Assembly: GCF_003937915.1 (NCBI RefSeq)
Contig: NZ_RHUM01000006.1
Span: forward strand, 62,001-126,000
From: Erwinia sp. 198
GTDB lineage: Bacteria > Pseudomonadota > Gammaproteobacteria > Enterobacterales > Enterobacteriaceae
Length of the DNA: 64,000 nt
Reading direction: 5' to 3'
Shown here: piece after piece, positions 10,344 through 18,880 of the stretch
How positions within the stretch are numbered: the stretch's first letter is position 1
Layout of the letters: each line of letters begins with the position of its first letter
Position numbers and translations under genes: made by a program
The notes under the pieces: generated by a model
Seen by the model: the letters and a program-made list of their open reading frames with translations, nothing else
Database searches by the model: none
What the model was told of the DNA's origin: nothing

Positions 10344-11231
10344 ATGCCGGTAAACGTTGACCTGAATGATTTTTACGCCTTTCGGGCGCTGGTGGAATAC
10401 GGCAACTTCCGCCTTGCGGCAGAGTCGATCTGCCTGTCTCAGTCCGCCCTTAGCCGACGAATAGACAAGCTGGAAAACGCGCTGGGCCTGAAGCTGTTTG
10501 AGCGCACCACCCGGCGCGTCAGCCTGACGCTGGCCGGACAAAACTTTGCCGAGCGATCGGGACGACTGCTGACGGATTTCGAAGATTTGATGGCGGATCT
10601 GAGCGAGGTTAGCCAGAATCGAACCGGGCTGGTCACTGTCGCCAGCGTCCCTTCCGCCGCCTATTATTTTATGCCGGATGTTATCCGCCGCTTTCAGAGC
10701 CGCTATCCCAGAGTACGGGTTAAACTGATCGACAGCAGCGCGAGCAATGTTTACGACTCCGTTGTCAGCGGCCAGGCGGATTTCGGCATCAGCTTTGCAG
10801 GCCGTACGCAGGCAGATATTGAATTTTTGCCGCTGCTGGCGGACAGATACGTCGCTGCCTGTCGGCATGAGCATCCGCTTGCGGGGAGTAAAGAACTTAC
10901 GTGGAAGGCGTTTTATCAGCAGGCCTGGATTGGCCTTGATAAGACCTCCGGCAACCGCAACCTGCTCGATCAGGCGCTGGCGCACATCGTGCCGGAACGA
11001 CCCAGCATTTGCGAAACCCGCCATGTCACCACTATGCTGGGTATGGTTGAAGCGGGCCTCGGCATTGCCGCCGTGCCCGCTATGTCGATGCCGTATTCAG
11101 GCCATTCCGTGCTCACCAGCGTGCCGCTGACAGAACCGGTAGTGCAGCGTACGGTTGGCTTACTTAAGCGCAGCGGTCGCGTGCTGTCACACGTCGCCGC
11201 CGAGCTTGAAAAGCTAATTACTGAACGGTAG
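10344..11231 (+). CDS. LysR family transcriptional regulator
   Basis: LysR-type regulator of 295 residues. The N-terminal winged helix-turn-helix (about 6-65) contains the typical FRLAAESICLSQSALSRRI core and the LGLKLFERT segment; a periplasmic-binding-like effector domain follows (about 90-290). The last 14 bases overlap the convergent binding-protein gene. The adjacent citrate-type symporter and binding protein are the most plausible targets, inferred only from position. The effector is unknown. It has no counterpart at this place in E. coli. Confidence 0.85.
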   Translation: MPVNVDLNDFYAFRALVEYGNFRLAAESICLSQSALSRRIDKLENALGLKLFERTTRRVSLTLAGQNFAERSGRLLTDFEDLMADLSEVSQNRTGLVTVASVPSAAYYFMPDVIRRFQSRYPRVRVKLIDSSASNVYDSVVSGQADFGISFAGRTQADIEFLPLLADRYVAACRHEHPLAGSKELTWKAFYQQAWIGLDKTSGNRNLLDQALAHIVPERPSICETRHVTTMLGMVEAGLGIAAVPAMSMPYSGHSVLTSVPLTEPVVQRTVGLLKRSGRVLSHVAAELEKLITER

Positions 11232-12012
11232 TCGCCCGGGACTGAGCTATGGTTTTCAGTCCGGTGGCGCGAATGCTCTGCTGCACCGCCGCCGACGAAA
11301 GATAGCGCAGCAGCTTTTGCGCCTCCTGCGCGTTGGCCGAGGTTTTCGTTACGGCCCCGGCAAAGCGGGTGGTGTACTGCACGCTGGCCGGCAGCTCGCC
11401 GATAAAGGTGACGCCGGAAACGGGGAGCAGCTCGCTAACCTGCTGAAAGCCCAGCATGTATTTCCCTTCAGCGACAACACGCGCTACCGGGATCCGTTCT
11501 ATCATCTGCGCCTTGCTCTTCATTTGCTCCGCAATGCCCAGCTTTGCAAACAGCTGCCCGCTGACATATCTGCCGCTTGCGCTGTCGGAATAGGCAACGG
11601 ACTGCGCCTGTAACAGCGCCGCCCGCAGCGCCTGCTCCGTTTTGATGTTGACCGGCGTTGCGCCTTTTTTAACGACCGTTCCCACGGGCGAATCGGCCAG
11701 CTCCACGCGGGAGTTTTTAGCCAGCCAGCCCGCCTTATCCAGCTTTTCCAGCGCGTCGCCGACCATAATGACCACGTCCGCCTGTTCGCCGCGAGCCAGC
11801 CTGGCGGGAATGGCCTGAGGCGACTGGCCCATTGACGGGCCGGAGACCGTGGTGATTTTATAGCCTTCCTGCGCGGCAAAACGCGGCGCGAGTTTTTCCC
11901 AGGCGGCGCTGAAGCCGCCGGACATCATGACCGTCAACGTTTTGGCCTGTACGCCCGGGCAGAGGAGGAAAAGAAGCGGCAATACACAAAGAAATCTTCC
12001 TGTCTGGTTCAT
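11218..12012 (-). CDS. Orphan periplasmic binding protein, ModA/type 2 fold
   Basis: Secreted substrate-binding protein of 264 residues. The signal peptide is clear: a polar start (MNQTGR), a hydrophobic core and a cleavage site after VQA at about residue 23. The mature part resembles the molybdate-binding ModA group (an early MSGGF segment, QADVVIM, a YSDSASGRY segment and GFQQVSEL). No ABC permease or ATPase is encoded nearby. The gene starts nine bases after the stop of the citrate-type symporter, with AAGGA before the ATG, so the two are almost certainly cotranscribed. It may deliver or sense an organic acid or oxyanion; the ligand cannot be told from sequence. Confidence 0.75.
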   Translation of the reverse strand: MNQTGRFLCVLPLLFLLCPGVQAKTLTVMMSGGFSAAWEKLAPRFAAQEGYKITTVSGPSMGQSPQAIPARLARGEQADVVIMVGDALEKLDKAGWLAKNSRVELADSPVGTVVKKGATPVNIKTEQALRAALLQAQSVAYSDSASGRYVSGQLFAKLGIAEQMKSKAQMIERIPVARVVAEGKYMLGFQQVSELLPVSGVTFIGELPASVQYTTRFAGAVTKTSANAQEAQKLLRYLSSAAVQQSIRATGLKTIAQSRATTVQ

Positions 12013-12021
12013 GATTTTTCC

Positions 12022-13332
12022 TTAGCCGAGCGGTCTGGCGACCGGCTGAACAGACGTTGCGCTGCGACGATAGAGATAAAGCGTGGCCAGCAGGGCGCAT
12101 ACGGCGGCAAAACTCATCCAGTATCCCGGCGAGGCTTTATCTCCCGTAAGCTCAATCAGGCCGGTAGAGACGACGGGCGTAAATCCGCCAAAGATCGCCG
12201 TCGCCAGGCTATAGGCGAGCGAGAATCCGGCCACCCTGACTTCCGGCGGCATAATTTCCGTCAGCGCCGGGATCATTGCGCCGTTGTAAAGGCCATAAAT
12301 AAAAGACAGCCACAGCAGCACGCCCAGCATCATATAAAAGCCCGGCGCGCCAGCAAGCAGGCGAAGGGCTGGCCAGGCGGTGGCAAGCGCCAGCAGCGTC
12401 ATGGTAATCAGTACCGGTTTGCGGCCGAAGCGATCGGACAGCGCGCCGCCTATGGGAAGCCAGCAAAAATTCGAGATAGCGACCAGCAGCGTAACCAGCA
12501 GGCTGTCGGAAGCGCTGAGCATCAGTACTTTCTTGCCGAAGGTCGGGGCGTAAACGGTAATCAGATAAAAAGCCGTGGTGGTCATTGCGACCATCAGCAT
12601 CCCGGCGATAACCACCTGCCAGTTAGCCAGCAGCGTGGCAAAAACCTGCCTCATCGCCAGATGAGTACGGCGGGCGTTAAACTCCTGCGTCTCTTCCAGC
12701 TTGCGGCGCAGAACAAAGATGAAAGGCACAATCAGGCAGCCAAACAGAAACGGCAGACGCCAGCCCCATTCGCGGATGGCGGTTTCCTCAAGGAGGGCGT
12801 TAAGGGCGAAGCCCATCGCTGCCGCGACCATGATGGCGACCTGCTGACTGGCTGACTGCCAGCTGGTATAGAAACCCTTGCGCCCCGGCGTGGCAATTTC
12901 GGCCAGATAAACCGATACGCCGCCCAGCTCTGCGCCGGCAGAGAACCCCTGGAGTAAACGTCCCGTCAGCACCAGCAGCGGCGCCCAAAGGCCGATGGCC
13001 TGATAGGACGGGATAAGCACGATCAGGAAAGTCCCCGCCGCCATGATGGAAAGCGTCACAATCAACCCTTTGCGTCGGCCAACCTTATCGATATAGGCAC
13101 CCAGCACGATCGCGCCGACAGGCCGCATCAGAAACCCCGCGCCGAATACCGCGAAAGTCATCATCAGCGAAGCGAACTCGCTGCTTGCCGGAAAAAAAGT
13201 GTGCGCGATATAGGTGGCGTAAAAACCGAAAAGGAAAAAATCAAACTGCTCCAGAAAATTGCCTGAGGTAACGCGAAATATGGCGCCGAGACGGGCGCGC
13301 AGGGACAGGGGTAAGCCAGAAGTAAGGTGCAT
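12022..13332 (-). CDS. citA: MFS citrate/tricarballylate:proton symporter, CitA/TcuC-like
   Basis: Twelve-helix symporter of the metabolite:H+ symporter (MHS) family, 436 residues. It closely resembles the CitA citrate carrier that lets enteric bacteria take up citrate aerobically: [25 protein letters not shown] in helix 1 and [15 protein letters not shown] after helix 4 are near-identical to what I recall of CitA. The sugar-porter-like DRFGRKPV loop lies between helices 8 and 9. A GGAG stands six bases before the ATG. The binding-protein gene follows after nine bases. Tricarballylate (TcuC) is the main alternative substrate, but tcuA and tcuB are absent here. Confidence 0.85.
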   Translation of the reverse strand: MHLTSGLPLSLRARLGAIFRVTSGNFLEQFDFFLFGFYATYIAHTFFPASSEFASLMMTFAVFGAGFLMRPVGAIVLGAYIDKVGRRKGLIVTLSIMAAGTFLIVLIPSYQAIGLWAPLLVLTGRLLQGFSAGAELGGVSVYLAEIATPGRKGFYTSWQSASQQVAIMVAAAMGFALNALLEETAIREWGWRLPFLFGCLIVPFIFVLRRKLEETQEFNARRTHLAMRQVFATLLANWQVVIAGMLMVAMTTTAFYLITVYAPTFGKKVLMLSASDSLLVTLLVAISNFCWLPIGGALSDRFGRKPVLITMTLLALATAWPALRLLAGAPGFYMMLGVLLWLSFIYGLYNGAMIPALTEIMPPEVRVAGFSLAYSLATAIFGGFTPVVSTGLIELTGDKASPGYWMSFAAVCALLATLYLYRRSATSVQPVARPLG

Positions 13333-13534
13333 AGCGATCTCCAGTTTGTCAGTGGCGCTTTTTGCCGCGCCTGCTTTGAAGACTGGCTGAGTAAATCGCA
13401 GTAAATAAGCGCAAATAGTGCATTGATTGATGTGTCGATCGCATGAATAAGGCGGATACGTATAAAACCGATTGGATTTACTACGGTTTTATTTTTAAGC
13501 GGCTGCGGCTGGCCTAAAAGCGGGATCTCTTTTT

Positions 13535-13550
13535 TGTGATGTTATTCATA
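13535..13550. promoter_or_regulatory. Candidate CRP (cAMP receptor protein) site
   Basis: TGTGA-N6-TCATA differs at one base from the CRP consensus TGTGA-N6-TCACA. It lies about 200 bases upstream of citA, which would suit catabolite repression of citrate uptake, but the distance is large and such matches occur by chance. Confidence 0.3.
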
Positions 13551-13705
13551 AAGCTACCCGGACAAAGGCAGACGCAGAGGCGACCGCCGGGCTATTCGTT
13601 AATTCATCAAATCGTAACGATTTTTAAGTTATAGCGGGTCATTTTTATTACCGTCCTGCTCAGGCGCGGCTTCAAAAAAGGGTGAAAAAAACAGGCGTTA
13701 ATCTC

Positions 13706-13720
13706 TAGACGACCGGTCTA
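13706..13720. promoter_or_regulatory. NemR-type operator 1
   Basis: TAGACGACCGGTCTA is a perfect five-base inverted repeat (TAGAC/GTCTA). It lies 20 bases before the TetR-family start codon and recurs with one changed spacer base before the Hsp31-like gene at 14537. It resembles the E. coli NemR box built on TAGAC and GTCTA, so it is the likely autoregulatory operator. Confidence 0.8.
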
Positions 13721-13740
13721 ATCAGGTGTAAGGTAAGTTC

Positions 13741-14346
13741 ATGAACACAGCGACGCATAAACACAAAGACGATGTCCGCGAGCATATCCTCGCCACCGGA
13801 CAGCGCATCATGGCGGGAAGAGGCTATTCGGCCGTCGGGCTGAACGAAATCCTGACCGAAGCGGGCGTGCCCAAAGGCTCCTTCTATCACTATTTCGGCT
13901 CCAAGGATGCCTTTGCTGTCGCCATGCTGGAAAGCTATTTTGCCGACTATCAGGCCGGGCTTGACCAAACGATGAGCCAGCCCGGCGTCAATATGGCGCA
14001 GCGGCTGATGAACTACTGGCAGCAGTGGCAGGATACACAGTCCTTCCAGGACTGTCAGGGCAAATGCCTGGCAGTAAAGCTGGGTGCGGAAGTGGCCGAC
14101 CTGTCGGAAAATATGCGGCTTGCGCTGGAAAAAGGCACTTCGCAAATTGTGGCGCGGCTGGCTGAAGCCATTGAGACTGGCGCAGAAGAAGGATCGCTGC
14201 GGATTATCGACGAGCCAGGCCGGGTCGCGGAAAGTCTTTACCAGCTCTGGCTGGGTGCGAGCGTGATGGTAAAAATTGTTCGCCACAAAGGGCCATTTGC
14301 CTCTGCCATGCTGTTAACCCGACAGACGCTGGGTCTGGCAGGCTGA
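13741..14346 (+). CDS. nemR: TetR family repressor, NemR-like electrophile sensor
   Basis: TetR/AcrR repressor of 201 residues. The DNA-binding domain (about 10-60) carries GLNEILTEAGVPKGSFYHYF, as in NemR, which senses N-ethylmaleimide, methylglyoxal and hypochlorite in E. coli. The redox pair is kept: Cys109 in CLAVKLGAEV and Lys178 lie 69 residues apart, exactly the spacing of NemR Cys106 and Lys175, which form a sulfenamide bond. Operators lie before this gene and before the downstream Hsp31-like gene. Unlike E. coli, no nemA or gloA follows. An imperfect tandem copy of the gene's 3' end follows its stop codon. Orthology to NemR is likely but not proven. Confidence 0.75.
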   Translation: MNTATHKHKDDVREHILATGQRIMAGRGYSAVGLNEILTEAGVPKGSFYHYFGSKDAFAVAMLESYFADYQAGLDQTMSQPGVNMAQRLMNYWQQWQDTQSFQDCQGKCLAVKLGAEVADLSENMRLALEKGTSQIVARLAEAIETGAEEGSLRIIDEPGRVAESLYQLWLGASVMVKIVRHKGPFASAMLLTRQTLGLAG

Positions 14347-14460
14347 AAGGCCGTTTGCCTCAGCCATGCTGTCTCCTGCAAATGCTGGATATGAGTGGCT
14401 GCAAGGCCGTTTGACTCAGCGGTGCGGCAAACGCCCGGCCTGGCCGCCCGAAGTATTGCT
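14291..14460. repeat. Imperfect tandem repeat of the nemR-like gene tail, three units
   Basis: Three related units begin with GGCC(A/G)TTTG at 14291, 14349 and 14405, a period of 58 then 56 bases. The first is the last part of the coding sequence and the next two follow its stop. Units 1 and 2 also share the GCTGG...GGCTG end of the unit. The third has decayed most. Confidence 0.6.
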
Positions 14461-14497
14461 AAGCCAGGCGCAGAGTTTTATTACAGGTTTACGACCG

Positions 14498-14527
14498 ACA
14501 GGGCCAGCAGGCTGGCCTGTTTTTTTA
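14498..14527 (+). terminator. Rho-independent terminator after the nemR-like gene
   Basis: The stem CAGGGCCAGC / GCTGGC-CTG, with one bulged base and a very short AG loop, is followed by seven T residues. It ends 10 bases before the second operator, separating the repressor transcript from the Hsp31-like gene. Confidence 0.7.
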
Positions 14528-14536
14528 CCTCAATAT

Positions 14537-14551
14537 TAGACGACTGGTCTA
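14537..14551. promoter_or_regulatory. NemR-type operator 2
   Basis: TAGACGACTGGTCTA differs from operator 1 by a single base in the spacer. It lies 34 bases before the Hsp31-like start codon, where a repressor would block transcription initiation. Confidence 0.8.
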
Positions 14552-14584
14552 CTATTTACTAACGCCACTATGCGGAGAGACACG

Positions 14585-15262
14585 ATGAAAGTTTTAATGG
14601 TCCTGACCTCACACGATCGACTGGGTGACACCGGCCGTAAAACCGGTTTCTGGCTGGAAGAGCTGGCCGCACCTTATTACGCTTTTAAAGACGCGGGTGC
14701 CGAAGTGACTCTGGCTTCGCCGGCCGGCGGCAATCCACCGCTGGATCCAAAAAGTAACGAACCGGATTTTCAGACTGAGATGACGCATCGCTTTGAGGCT
14801 GATGCCGGGGCTGTTGCGCAGCTTGCTGCCACCGTGCGCCTGGACACAATTTCTCAGGCCGATTATGACACGGTGTTTTATCCGGGCGGGCACGGCCCGC
14901 TGTGGGATCTGGCCGAGGACAAGCACTCCATCGCCCTGATTGAATCTTTCCTCGCCGCAGAAAAACCGGTCGCGCTGGTTTGTCATGCGCCAGGCGTGCT
15001 GCGCCATGTGAAAACGCCGGCGGGCCGTCCGCTGGTGGAAGGGAAAAAGGTCACGGGCTTCGCCAACAGCGAAGAAGAAGGCGTCGGCCTGACCAACGTG
15101 GTGCCTTTCCTGGTGGAGGATGAGCTGGTGGCACAGGGCGGCATCTACTCTAAAGGCGCCGACTGGGGTTCCTACGTGGTTCAGGACGGATTGTTGATTA
15201 CCGGTCAGAACCCTGGCTCCTCCGCGGCAGCGGCCGCGCTGCTGCTTAAGCAGTTCGCATAA
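14585..15262 (+). CDS. DJ-1/PfpI superfamily protein, Hsp31-like glyoxalase III/deglycase
   Basis: Cytosolic class I glutamine-amidotransferase-like protein of 225 residues. The nucleophile elbow Cys133-His134 in ALVCHAPG, the acidic residue Glu25 in FWLEE and YPGGHG (99-104) match the Hsp31 group, whose members convert methylglyoxal to lactate without glutathione or act as deglycases or chaperones. I chose the ATG at 14585, five codons inside the longest frame, because GGAGAG stands at ideal distance before it. It has its own NemR-type operator, which fits a reactive-carbonyl defence role. The exact activity is inferred. Confidence 0.8.
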   Translation: MKVLMVLTSHDRLGDTGRKTGFWLEELAAPYYAFKDAGAEVTLASPAGGNPPLDPKSNEPDFQTEMTHRFEADAGAVAQLAATVRLDTISQADYDTVFYPGGHGPLWDLAEDKHSIALIESFLAAEKPVALVCHAPGVLRHVKTPAGRPLVEGKKVTGFANSEEEGVGLTNVVPFLVEDELVAQGGIYSKGADWGSYVVQDGLLITGQNPGSSAAAAALLLKQFA

Positions 15263-15271
15263 TCATCGCTT

Positions 15272-15294
15272 TCCTGCGGCATAATGCCGCAGGA
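15272..15294. terminator. Hairpin after the Hsp31-like gene
   Basis: An almost perfect palindrome, TCCTGCGGCAT with its complement around one A, stands 10 bases after the stop codon. No T tract follows, so it may be a weak terminator or an RNA 3'-end stabiliser. Confidence 0.5.
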
Positions 15295-15365
15295 TCCCGG
15301 CGGGTCGCTGCTATTGCAGCCGCAGGGCGGCAATTAACGGTTCGGGCGTAATGATAGCCGTTGGC

Positions 15366-16202
15366 CTAAACGGCCAGCCCGTTAACCCTTAACATAAACA
15401 GGTCGCCTTCCCGGATTTCTCTTTTTCTTTCCAGCAGCAGATCGAGATCGTCTCTGACGGTAAGATAAAGTCCGCTTAACGACCTGTATTTCCCGCTGCA
15501 CAGTTTTTCAATATTGATCAGGCTTTGCGTTTCATCAACGGTATTCCCGGCATCTTTTTCATCATATACCCACTGTAAGGCTTTTCCGCGAGCGCTGTTG
15601 CTGTCGGTGACGGTATCAATCAGATTCGTTACCATGCCGGTGGAATGAACCAGTCCGGGGTGATAGGCGTAAAGAGAGATATTTTCACGCTTCATTTCAA
15701 CCGCAAGGTTTTCGGTTAATTTAATCACGGCCGCTTTGGTTACGGAATAAGAGGTACAATAAGGCCAGCGGTAAACTCCGGCATTACTGACGATATTAAT
15801 AATAATCCCACGCTTTTTCACTCGCATCGGCTTTAGCGCCTCATGCGTGCAATAAGAAAGGCCAAGCAGGTTAATATTAATGGCTTCAAACCAGTCATCC
15901 AGTTCGATATCGGCAAATTTATCTACCGGCCCCCAGACACCGGCGTTGTTGATCACGACATCGATATGACCAAACTTTTCGGCTATGCCGGTAAAGCAGG
16001 CGGCGACGGCTATCCGATCGGTAACATCGCACGGTAGGCAGTGGACGGCACCGCCAAATTCCTCTTCAAGCTCGGCCAGTCTTTGCGCATCTCTGCCGGT
16101 AATAATAACCCGATGATCTTTCGCCAGCGCTCTGGCATAGGACAGGCCAAGCCCTTTAGATCCACCGGTGATTAATATCGTCTTTTTTTGCGCATCAATC
16201 AT
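15366..16202 (-). CDS. Short-chain dehydrogenase/reductase, AT-rich accessory gene
   Basis: Classical SDR of 278 residues with a Rossmann fold. The cofactor motif TGGSKGLG is at 12-19, NNAG at 85-88, and the catalytic triad is Ser139, Tyr152 and Lys156 (SYSVTK). The C-terminal 80 residues (about 200-278) are not typical of the short SDRs and I cannot assign them. The substrate is unknown. The gene and the 370 bases upstream are visibly richer in A and T than all neighbours, which suggests acquisition by transfer. It stands alone between the Hsp31-like gene and thiQ. Confidence 0.85.
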   Translation of the reverse strand: MIDAQKKTILITGGSKGLGLSYARALAKDHRVIITGRDAQRLAELEEEFGGAVHCLPCDVTDRIAVAACFTGIAEKFGHIDVVINNAGVWGPVDKFADIELDDWFEAININLLGLSYCTHEALKPMRVKKRGIIINIVSNAGVYRWPYCTSYSVTKAAVIKLTENLAVEMKRENISLYAYHPGLVHSTGMVTNLIDTVTDSNSARGKALQWVYDEKDAGNTVDETQSLINIEKLCSGKYRSLSGLYLTVRDDLDLLLERKREIREGDLFMLRVNGLAV

Positions 16203-16575
16203 TGCCTGTTTTCCTTTAATTAAATAGGTTTCTGGTCATGCTTGCTATATCGCATTATTAACATATCTTTATGTAAGTTACATGACATCCATCATTCATT
16301 TTATTTATGGCAGGATAATGATGTGTTTGTAAGTTGAATTGACAGATGAATGAGGTGATTATTCCTTTGCGTTAATACATGGCGGCAAAAAGGAAATATT
16401 TAATAAAGCCGTGTGGGCCTGTTGATATCAATATATCTATGCCGTTTCAAGAAATATGGCTTAGTAAACAGTGCCAGTTTAATTTGGGCTGTCACTATGC
16501 CAGCGAGGACTTACGGCGTGGCGCGACTTAATGCAAACAGACAGCGAGGCCCGGTATATAAACCAGGCGCCGCCG
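16203..16575. other. AT-rich intergenic region upstream of the SDR gene
   Basis: This stretch of about 370 bases holds no convincing gene. It is strongly AT-rich between 16203 and 16450, with several ATATC and TTAATA stretches, and would hold the SDR promoter. I see no terminator of the canonical type for thiQ. Confidence 0.6.
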
Positions 16576-17277
16576 TTACCGCAGGCTAATGCCCAATATG
16601 GCGGCCTCTTTGACCTCGCCGTTAAGCAGCGCGGAAGTGCTGCCGTCCCAGAAAACCCGACCATCGACCACCAGGGCGCTGCGCGGTGTAATGCGTGCCG
16701 CATCCTCAATACTGTGCGATACCATCAGCAGCGTCATCTTTCTTTCCCGACAAACTTCATCCGTCAACGCCAGCATCTCTTTACGCAGCGCCGGATCCAG
16801 CGCCGAGAAGGGTTCGTCCAGCAGCAGGATCGGCTGCTGGCGCACCAGGCAACGGGCCAGCGCCGCGCGCTGACGCTGCCCGCCGGAAAGCTCGCCCGGC
16901 AAACGGGTCAGACAGTCTTCCAGACCGACCCTCTCCGCAATCGCCTGTAAGCTTCGCTGCTGTTCCGTCGTCAGCCGCAGCCCCGGATGTAGCCCCAGCC
17001 CGATATTTTGCGCCACGGTAAGATGGGGAAACAGGTTATTTTCCTGAAACAGCATGGAAACCGGCCGCCTGGCCGGCGGCGTAGCGCGATGATCTTCGCC
17101 GTTCAGCCGCAGTTCGCCACTGTCGGCGGTAAGAAAACCCGCAACCAGGCTCAGCAGAGTGCTTTTACCTGCGCCGCTGGGGCCAAGTATCGCCAGGCGC
17201 TCCCCGGCCTGCATCGACAGAGAAAAGCGCATCGGCAGATGCTGGTAAATCCAGGTAAGATTAGTCAATGTCAGCAT
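16576..17277 (-). CDS. thiQ: Thiamine ABC transporter ATP-binding protein ThiQ
   Basis: Cytoplasmic ATPase that powers thiamine/TPP import through ThiP. The ATG at 17277 gives 233 residues (E. coli 232) starting MLTLTNLTW; seven codons upstream are open but do not align. Walker A is GPSGAGKST, the ABC signature is LSGGQRQR and Walker B is ILLLDEP, followed by the D-loop SALDP. The start overlaps the end of thiP by 17 bases. It is the last gene of thiBPQ. Confidence 0.95.
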   Translation of the reverse strand: MLTLTNLTWIYQHLPMRFSLSMQAGERLAILGPSGAGKSTLLSLVAGFLTADSGELRLNGEDHRATPPARRPVSMLFQENNLFPHLTVAQNIGLGLHPGLRLTTEQQRSLQAIAERVGLEDCLTRLPGELSGGQRQRAALARCLVRQQPILLLDEPFSALDPALRKEMLALTDEVCRERKMTLLMVSHSIEDAARITPRSALVVDGRVFWDGSTSALLNGEVKEAAILGISLR

Positions 17278-18880
17278 GGCGCCCCGGCAGTTTTTCAATC
17301 AGGGTAAACAAAAGAAAGCAGAGCAGCAGCAGCAGCAGCGCGGACACCGCGCCATCCTCGCTACGATAGGCGCCCATCTGCTGGTAAAGCCAGAACGGCA
17401 GGGTGCGGAAATTTTCGTTGCCGAAAAGCGCCACCACGCCGAAATCGCCGACCGACAGCACGCTGGCAAACGCCAGCGCCTGCGCCAGCGGCCGTTTTAA
17501 CGCGCGCAGTTCGATCAGCCGCAGACGGTTCAGCCCGCGAATATCCAGCGCCAGACAAAGGCGGCTGTAGCGTTCGGCGATATCGCGCAGAGGATTTTCC
17601 AGCACTTTCATCGCATAGGGCACGGCCATCAGCGCATTGGTAAAAATAACGATGCCGTCCGCAGACTGCGGCAGACCGATGGTATCGTTCAACAACAGGA
17701 AAAAACCGGTAGCCAGCACGATCCCCGGCATCGCCAGGATCAGCATCCCGCTCAGCTCCATCAGCTGGCCTGCGAAAGGCTGCTGGCGCAGGCGCAGCTC
17801 GCGGCTGCTCCACAGCAGCATCGTGGTCAGCAGCACGCAGAGCACGCCGGCGCCCAGGGCGATGCGTAGCGAGGTAAAGGTCGCCTGCCAGAGCGCGGGC
17901 TGTTGCAGCACGCTAAGCAGGTTGCTGTTCAGGCCGCTGACAATCACGGCCACGAGCGGCGGCGCGATCAGCAGCAGCAGCAGTGAAATCAGTACGCCGT
18001 CCAGCAGCTTCGCGCCCGGCGCTTCTTGCTTATCCCGCCAGCCCTGCAGGTTAGTGGTGCCTGACGGCAGCGCTTTACTCAGCCGCTGGCTCAGCAGCAC
18101 CAGGCTCAGGCAGCAGATCATTTGCAGCAGCGCCAGCAATGCGGCGCGGCCGGGATCGTAATCAAAATTCAGCGCCTGAAAAATCGCCAGCTCGATAGTG
18201 GTGGCTTTAGGGCCGCCGCCCAGCGCCAGTACGGTAGCGAAGCTGGCAAAGCAGAGCATAAAGATCAGCGAACCGACCGGCAGCAGCTGGCGCCGTAGCC
18301 AGGGCCACTCCACCAGGCGAAACTGATCCCAACCCGTGACGCCCAGCTGCGCGGCCAGCTGGCGCTGTTCGGCAGGAATTTGCTCCAGCGTTTGCAGCAG
18401 CAGCCTGGCGGCCAGCGGCAGGTTAAAAAAGACGTGCGCCAACAAAATGCCCTGCAAACCATAAGGCGTAAAGTGGTAGTCCACGCCCAGCCAGGCGCAT
18501 AGCGAGGCCAGCCATCCCGTACGCCCGTAGACGCTAAGGATACCGAATACCGCCACCAGCACTGGCAGCACCAGCGTCATCGCGCAAAGGCGCAGCACGA
18601 GTTGCCTGCCCGGAAAGCGGCGGCGATACAACGCCCGTGCCAGCGGCACGGCGGGCGCCAGCGCCAGCAAAGCGGAGAGAAAAGCCTGCCAGAAGGAGAA
18701 GCGGAGCACGTGCCACAGATAGCTGTCTTCCCAAAGCGCGCGGGCGCTGACCGGCGCGTTGCGCCCCAGCGCGATAAAGGCAAGCAGCGCCACAGCGACC
18801 AGCAGCGTGGCGGCCAGGCAGCCAGGCGCGAGGCTGCCTGAAGGCTGATAGCCGGCTAGCGACTGACGGCGCGTTGCCAT
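17261..18880 (-). CDS. thiP: Thiamine ABC transporter permease ThiP
   Basis: Inner-membrane permease of the thiamine/TPP importer, 539 residues against 536 in E. coli. It is a fused double permease: two binding-protein-dependent transport domains, each with an EAA-like loop (around [10 protein letters not shown] and around [10 protein letters not shown]). I chose the ATG at 18880, which begins MATRRQ as in E. coli, rather than the upstream in-frame ATG at 18892. Its start overlaps the end of thiB by 25 bases, and thiQ overlaps its end, so all three are translationally coupled. Confidence 0.95.
   Translation of the reverse strand: MATRRQSLAGYQPSGSLAPGCLAATLLVAVALLAFIALGRNAPVSARALWEDSYLWHVLRFSFWQAFLSALLALAPAVPLARALYRRRFPGRQLVLRLCAMTLVLPVLVAVFGILSVYGRTGWLASLCAWLGVDYHFTPYGLQGILLAHVFFNLPLAARLLLQTLEQIPAEQRQLAAQLGVTGWDQFRLVEWPWLRRQLLPVGSLIFMLCFASFATVLALGGGPKATTIELAIFQALNFDYDPGRAALLALLQMICCLSLVLLSQRLSKALPSGTTNLQGWRDKQEAPGAKLLDGVLISLLLLLIAPPLVAVIVSGLNSNLLSVLQQPALWQATFTSLRIALGAGVLCVLLTTMLLWSSRELRLRQQPFAGQLMELSGMLILAMPGIVLATGFFLLLNDTIGLPQSADGIVIFTNALMAVPYAMKVLENPLRDIAERYSRLCLALDIRGLNRLRLIELRALKRPLAQALAFASVLSVGDFGVVALFGNENFRTLPFWLYQQMGAYRSEDGAVSALLLLLLCFLLFTLIEKLPGRHADID

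Larger units (their letters stand above)
13333..13740. other. Regulatory region between citA and the nemR-like gene
   Basis: This 408-base divergent intergenic region holds no gene. It must contain the promoters of citA (leftward) and of the TetR-family gene (rightward). I see a CRP-like site at 13535-13550 and a perfect TetR operator at 13706-13720. The interior is AT-richer than the flanking genes. Confidence 0.6.
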
